This document shows positions 31,007 through 33,579 of a stretch of 33,579 bases of DNA, one piece after another. Location of the stretch: NCBI GenBank assembly GCA_947644645.1, contig CANSAF010000029.1, forward strand, positions 1-33,579, written 5' to 3'. The notes under the pieces were generated by a model, which was given only the letters and a program-made list of their open reading frames with translations, did not search any database and was not told the origin of the DNA. Source of the DNA: an uncultured Sporosarcina sp. (lineage in GTDB: Bacteria; Bacillota; Bacilli; Bacillales_A; Planococcaceae). The translations under genes and the position numbers were made by a program. Position 1 is the first letter of the stretch. Every line of letters begins with the position of its first letter.

Positions 31007-32116
31007 TTAACTCGCTTTAAAATTATAAAGTGGTTGAATGACTTCTAACACTTCAACGGTATCGCCAATATGTCTTACAATGTCTTCCATTTTCTTATAG
31101 GCAAAAGGAGATTCATCGACGGTTGCTTTTGTAACAGACGTACTCCAGACGTTTTGCATCGTATCTTCAAATTCTGCGAGTTTCACTTTTTGTTTTGCTT
31201 CTGTACGGCTCATAATTCTACCTGCGCCATGTGGACCTGAAAAATTCCAATCTGGATTTCCTTTCCCTCGACAAATTAAAGAACCATCACGCATATTCAT
31301 TGGAATAATGACGATTTCGTCTTTCTGCGCAGAAATGGCGCCTTTTCTTAAAATCATATGCTCCAAATCTACGTAATTGTGAATTGTATCGAATGTATGT
31401 GTTGCAGTCCATCCCATACTATCCAAAATCACATCCGCCATCGTTTGACGGTTCATAGCCGCATATTGCTGTGCAATGCCCACATCATGTAAATAATCGT
31501 CCATATCGTTTCCGTCTAAATAAGCCGTATTTTTCGTTAGTTTTTCATGATCTTGACGTGTCGGCAGTAATTCAATCGCGCGTTGTTGATAAAAATCGGA
31601 AATTTGCTTCCCAGGATTACGACTTCCAGAATGAATGACTAAGTAAATTTTTCCATTTGAATCTTCATTCAGCTCGATAAAATGGTTACCTCCACCAAGT
31701 GTTCCGATACTATTTCTCCCTCTTGCTTCATTCACAGGGGCAAGAAACTCGTTGAAAGGGATGTTTTTTGAATTTGGGTGGGCTTTTTTTCGGATTTTCA
31801 TCCCACTCGGTACATTTCTTCGAATCATTTGATCCAATTTATGGAAATCAATTTGCTCTTTTTGAATGTCAATTTGTACACAAATCATGCCACATCCAAT
31901 GTCAACGCCGACAAAATTAGGTACGATTTTATCTTGAATCGTCATCGTTGTGCCAACTGTACAGCCTTTTCCAGCATGTAAATCGGGCATCATTCGGATT
32001 TTTGACTGTTGTAAGAAAGATAAATTACAAAGATCGATTACTTGTTGTTTGGCTGTATCTTCCACAGTATCTGTAAAAATAATTGCTTCATTATATTGTC
32101 CTTTGAGTTCTATCAT
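31007..32116 (-). CDS. rtcB: RtcB-family RNA ligase
   Basis: 369 residues. The manganese/GMP site is complete: Asp72 and Cys75 (GVDIGCGM), His145 (GGGNHFIE), His162 (HSGSRNPG), His246, and the guanylylated His296 in GPHGAGRIMSR. RtcB joins 2',3'-cyclic phosphate (or 3'-phosphate) and 5'-OH RNA ends in a GTP-dependent reaction. The protein is shorter than E. coli RtcB (408). It follows a GNAT gene by 15 bp, with AAAAGGAG in that gap, so both are one operon. There is no archease or RtcA near; the role here (RNA repair after ribotoxin damage, for example) is unknown. Confidence 0.94.
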   Translation of the reverse strand: MIELKGQYNEAIIFTDTVEDTAKQQVIDLCNLSFLQQSKIRMMPDLHAGKGCTVGTTMTIQDKIVPNFVGVDIGCGMICVQIDIQKEQIDFHKLDQMIRRNVPSGMKIRKKAHPNSKNIPFNEFLAPVNEARGRNSIGTLGGGNHFIELNEDSNGKIYLVIHSGSRNPGKQISDFYQQRAIELLPTRQDHEKLTKNTAYLDGNDMDDYLHDVGIAQQYAAMNRQTMADVILDSMGWTATHTFDTIHNYVDLEHMILRKGAISAQKDEIVIIPMNMRDGSLICRGKGNPDWNFSGPHGAGRIMSRTEAKQKVKLAEFEDTMQNVWSTSVTKATVDESPFAYKKMEDIVRHIGDTVEVLEVIQPLYNFKAS

Positions 32117-32131
32117 TTTGACATGCTCCTT

Positions 32132-32644
32132 TTAAATTTTTCTTTTATACCATAATGAAATATCCCGGTCGCCTATTGGGGCGTAAGATGCGCTTTCATG
32201 TTGAAACACGAATCCTTTTGCTTCATAAAAAGGAAGCGCATATTCATTTCCTTTTGCCACAGCGACCCATTGTTCTTGTGCGCCATACGTGAATTTTTGG
32301 ATTTTCGTAAAATGATTTAAAAGCAACGTACCTACCCCAAGATTTCGCTGATTGGGATGCAAATAAAAAACATAAACTTCGCCGTCCTTTTGATCGCGCA
32401 TGCCACCACCAATTACGCCAATGATTTCATCGTCTCTTTCGGCTACAATATACCCATGCCAAGTTGCATTAATGCACATAATTTCTTCAATTAGCCGTTC
32501 AGCATGATAATATTGATCAAGCATTTGCTGAATTTGCGTTTTTGTATAAATCTTTTCATAGGTGAACCAATGACTCAAAGCGAGCATATCTTGGATTTTT
32601 TGCATATCTTTTTTCGTCGCTTGGCGAATAAAAAGCCCATTCAT
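32132..32644 (-). CDS. GNAT-family N-acetyltransferase
   Basis: 170 residues from the ATG at 32644, seven bases after GAGGTG; an ATG nine bases further upstream overlaps that site. The first strand IRQATKKDMQKI, the acetyl-CoA loop NQRNLGVGTLLLN and the final YEAKGFVFQ are standard for Acetyltransf_1. It is cotranscribed with rtcB and may modify a protein or small molecule linked to RNA stress, but that is only context. Confidence 0.88.
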   Translation of the reverse strand: MNGLFIRQATKKDMQKIQDMLALSHWFTYEKIYTKTQIQQMLDQYYHAERLIEEIMCINATWHGYIVAERDDEIIGVIGGGMRDQKDGEVYVFYLHPNQRNLGVGTLLLNHFTKIQKFTYGAQEQWVAVAKGNEYALPFYEAKGFVFQHESASYAPIGDRDISLWYKRKI

Positions 32645-32704
32645 CACATACACCTCGTTTTTGTAATCAATCAGAAATCATCTGTTACGAAATTGAAGCT
32701 TCTT

Positions 32705-32721
32705 TGTCATCTGTTTGTAAT
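32705..32721 (+). promoter_or_regulatory. Candidate WalR box
   Basis: TGTCAT-N5-TGTAAT against the WalR consensus TGTWAH-N5-TGTWAH, one mismatch (C for W). It lies 87 bp upstream of the LysM-3D gene, whose relatives (YocH) are WalRK-controlled in Bacillus subtilis. A single good half-site TGTTAC is at 32683-32688. Confidence 0.45.
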
Positions 32722-32807
32722 ATACATTGGTTAATCTAGTAATTAGTTAAATCAACACGGAAAACGGTGAGTCATTGAGACGACCGACGAGATAAGGGGC
32801 TGACAAG

Positions 32808-33374
32808 TTGAAAAAGGTTATCATCGCATGTTTTGCAAGTCTTTTCATATTTGGATTTGGTGTGAAAGAAAGCCACGCATCTTCCAATACTTATACGGTA
32901 AAATCAGGTGACACTTTATATCGCATTTCAATTAATCATAATACTAGTGTAGCAAATTTAAAAAAATGGAACAATTTAAGTGGCAATACGATTTACCCAA
33001 ATCAGAAACTGGTCGTTGGAGGACAAGCAGCACCTGCACCTAGTAAGCCAGCGGGAGAAAGTCAAACGACGCAATCTAATGTGAAAAAAGATTTCATCAT
33101 GCAATCGACAGCTTATACAGCTTCTTGTAAAGGATGTAGCGGCATTACAAAAACAGGGATTAACTTGAAGAAAAATCCTTATGCAAAAGTAATCGCGGTC
33201 GATCCAAAAGTGATTCCTCTTGGCACAAAAGTATATGTTGAAGGATACGGCGAAGCCATTGCAGGAGATATCGGTGGGGCGATTAAAGGAAATAAAATCG
33301 ATGTATTTATTTCTAATTATGGACGAGCTTTACAATGGGGACGTAAAACAGTCAAAGTACAAATTTTAGACTAA
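32808..33374 (+). CDS. Secreted LysM and 3D-domain cell-wall protein (YocH-like)
   Basis: 188 residues from a TTG after AAGGGG. A signal peptide with likely cleavage after SHA (residue 24) is followed by one LysM domain (about 28-70, YTVKSGDTLYRISINHNTS), a proline-rich linker and a C-terminal 3D domain (about 97-188) with its three aspartates (AVDPK, AGDIGG, KIDVF). LysM binds peptidoglycan; the 3D domain is a double-psi barrel of lytic transglycosylase type, as in YocH, MltA-like and Rpf-like muralytic enzymes. The protein should act in wall turnover. A WalR-like site upstream supports control by the wall-stress regulator. Confidence 0.92.
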   Translation: MKKVIIACFASLFIFGFGVKESHASSNTYTVKSGDTLYRISINHNTSVANLKKWNNLSGNTIYPNQKLVVGGQAAPAPSKPAGESQTTQSNVKKDFIMQSTAYTASCKGCSGITKTGINLKKNPYAKVIAVDPKVIPLGTKVYVEGYGEAIAGDIGGAIKGNKIDVFISNYGRALQWGRKTVKVQILD

Positions 33375-33380
33375 GCAAAT

Positions 33381-33428
33381 AAAGCGAGGTTGTTCCGCAA
33401 GTTAACTTGCAGAACGCCTCGCTTTTTT
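33381..33428 (+). terminator. Terminator of the LysM-3D gene
   Basis: AAAGCGAGG...GCAAGT and ACTTGC...CCTCGCTTT form a long stem with few mismatches, followed by six T. Same GAGGYTGTTCC...GAACGCCTC layout as the terminators at 25366 and 30172. Confidence 0.88.
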
Positions 33429-33524
33429 AGTACGAAATGAAAAAACTTCTTTTCATTATAGTAGTTCAAATGTTACAATAATTAAAAGCTCGAAATCTAC
33501 ATATAAATAAAGGTGGGGGAAAAG

Positions 33525-33579
33525 TTGGATAATCAAAGAAAAATAATGATTGCGCTTTTAATCATCGGGGTACCTTTGT
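33525..33579 (+). CDS. Start of an unknown gene, cut by the window end
   Basis: TTG at 33525 follows AGGTGGGGG. The visible 18 residues (MDNQRKIMIALLIIGVPL) look like a short basic N-terminus and a membrane helix or signal peptide. Nothing further can be said. Confidence 0.5.
   Translation, partial: MDNQRKIMIALLIIGVPL

Noticed and set aside
1-33579. tRNA, rRNA, riboswitches, insertion sequences, phage integrase
   Set aside because: Looked for on both strands by eye; no cloverleaf, T-box or known riboswitch core, and no transposase or integrase ORF was seen. Divergent riboswitches could be missed without a covariance search.

Overview
The window reads as a chromosomal segment of a low-GC Gram-positive bacterium of the Bacillales. 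Strong GGAGG-type ribosome binding sites, frequent TTG starts, many lipoproteins and stem-T-run terminators support this. The gene set (a LysM-3D wall protein, BrnQ pair, short CstA, SbcCD, many DinB and GNAT paralogues) suggests the Planococcaceae (Lysinibacillus, Solibacillus, Sporosarcina and relatives). The family assignment is inferred from gene content and style; no rRNA or tRNA is present to settle it.

Layout. (1) 1-600: a type I toxin-antitoxin module, with a 53-aa hydrophobic peptide on the minus strand, an internally sequestered ribosome binding site and a likely antisense RNA. (2) 600-10,000: small, mostly plus-strand accessory genes (lipoproteins, short membrane proteins, a quinone-oxidoreductase-like enzyme, a SAP-domain protein, two DinB proteins, a GNAT, a histidine phosphatase), separated by repeats that include a 195-bp tandem duplication carrying 21-bp-period CGCGGATAA arrays. 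(3) 10,500-15,400: an antimicrobial-peptide (lantibiotic) sensing and resistance locus. A minus-strand response regulator/histidine kinase pair diverges from a LanFEG-type ABC exporter and a small membrane protein. The response regulator is frameshifted inside its DNA-binding domain. (4) 15,400-20,900: a scarred accessory stretch with lipoproteins, a GNAT whose tail derives from a dinB 3' end, a truncated GNAT, a decayed dinB fragment, a VOC protein, a MepB-like protein and an N-terminally shortened Fic protein. (5) 21,100-25,400: the sbcDC operon. (6) 25,450-30,240: two tandem brnQ genes with near-copied promoter/operator regions, then a CstA-family transporter. (7) 30,240-32,650, minus strand: GNAT - rtcB - FCD-type GntR regulator. 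(8) 32,700-33,579: a LysM-3D wall protein with a candidate WalR site, then the start of another gene.

The right third looks like ordinary core metabolism and DNA repair with clean terminators. The left two-thirds is a patchwork of small unknown surface or membrane genes and dispersed repeats, with repeated evidence of recombination between copies. The observations most worth following are the SD-sequestered toxin, the 21-bp arrays, the frameshifted regulator, the three copies of the dinB 3' end, the 8.4/15.5-kb repeat pair with a conserved promoter core, and the duplicated operator pair in front of each brnQ.
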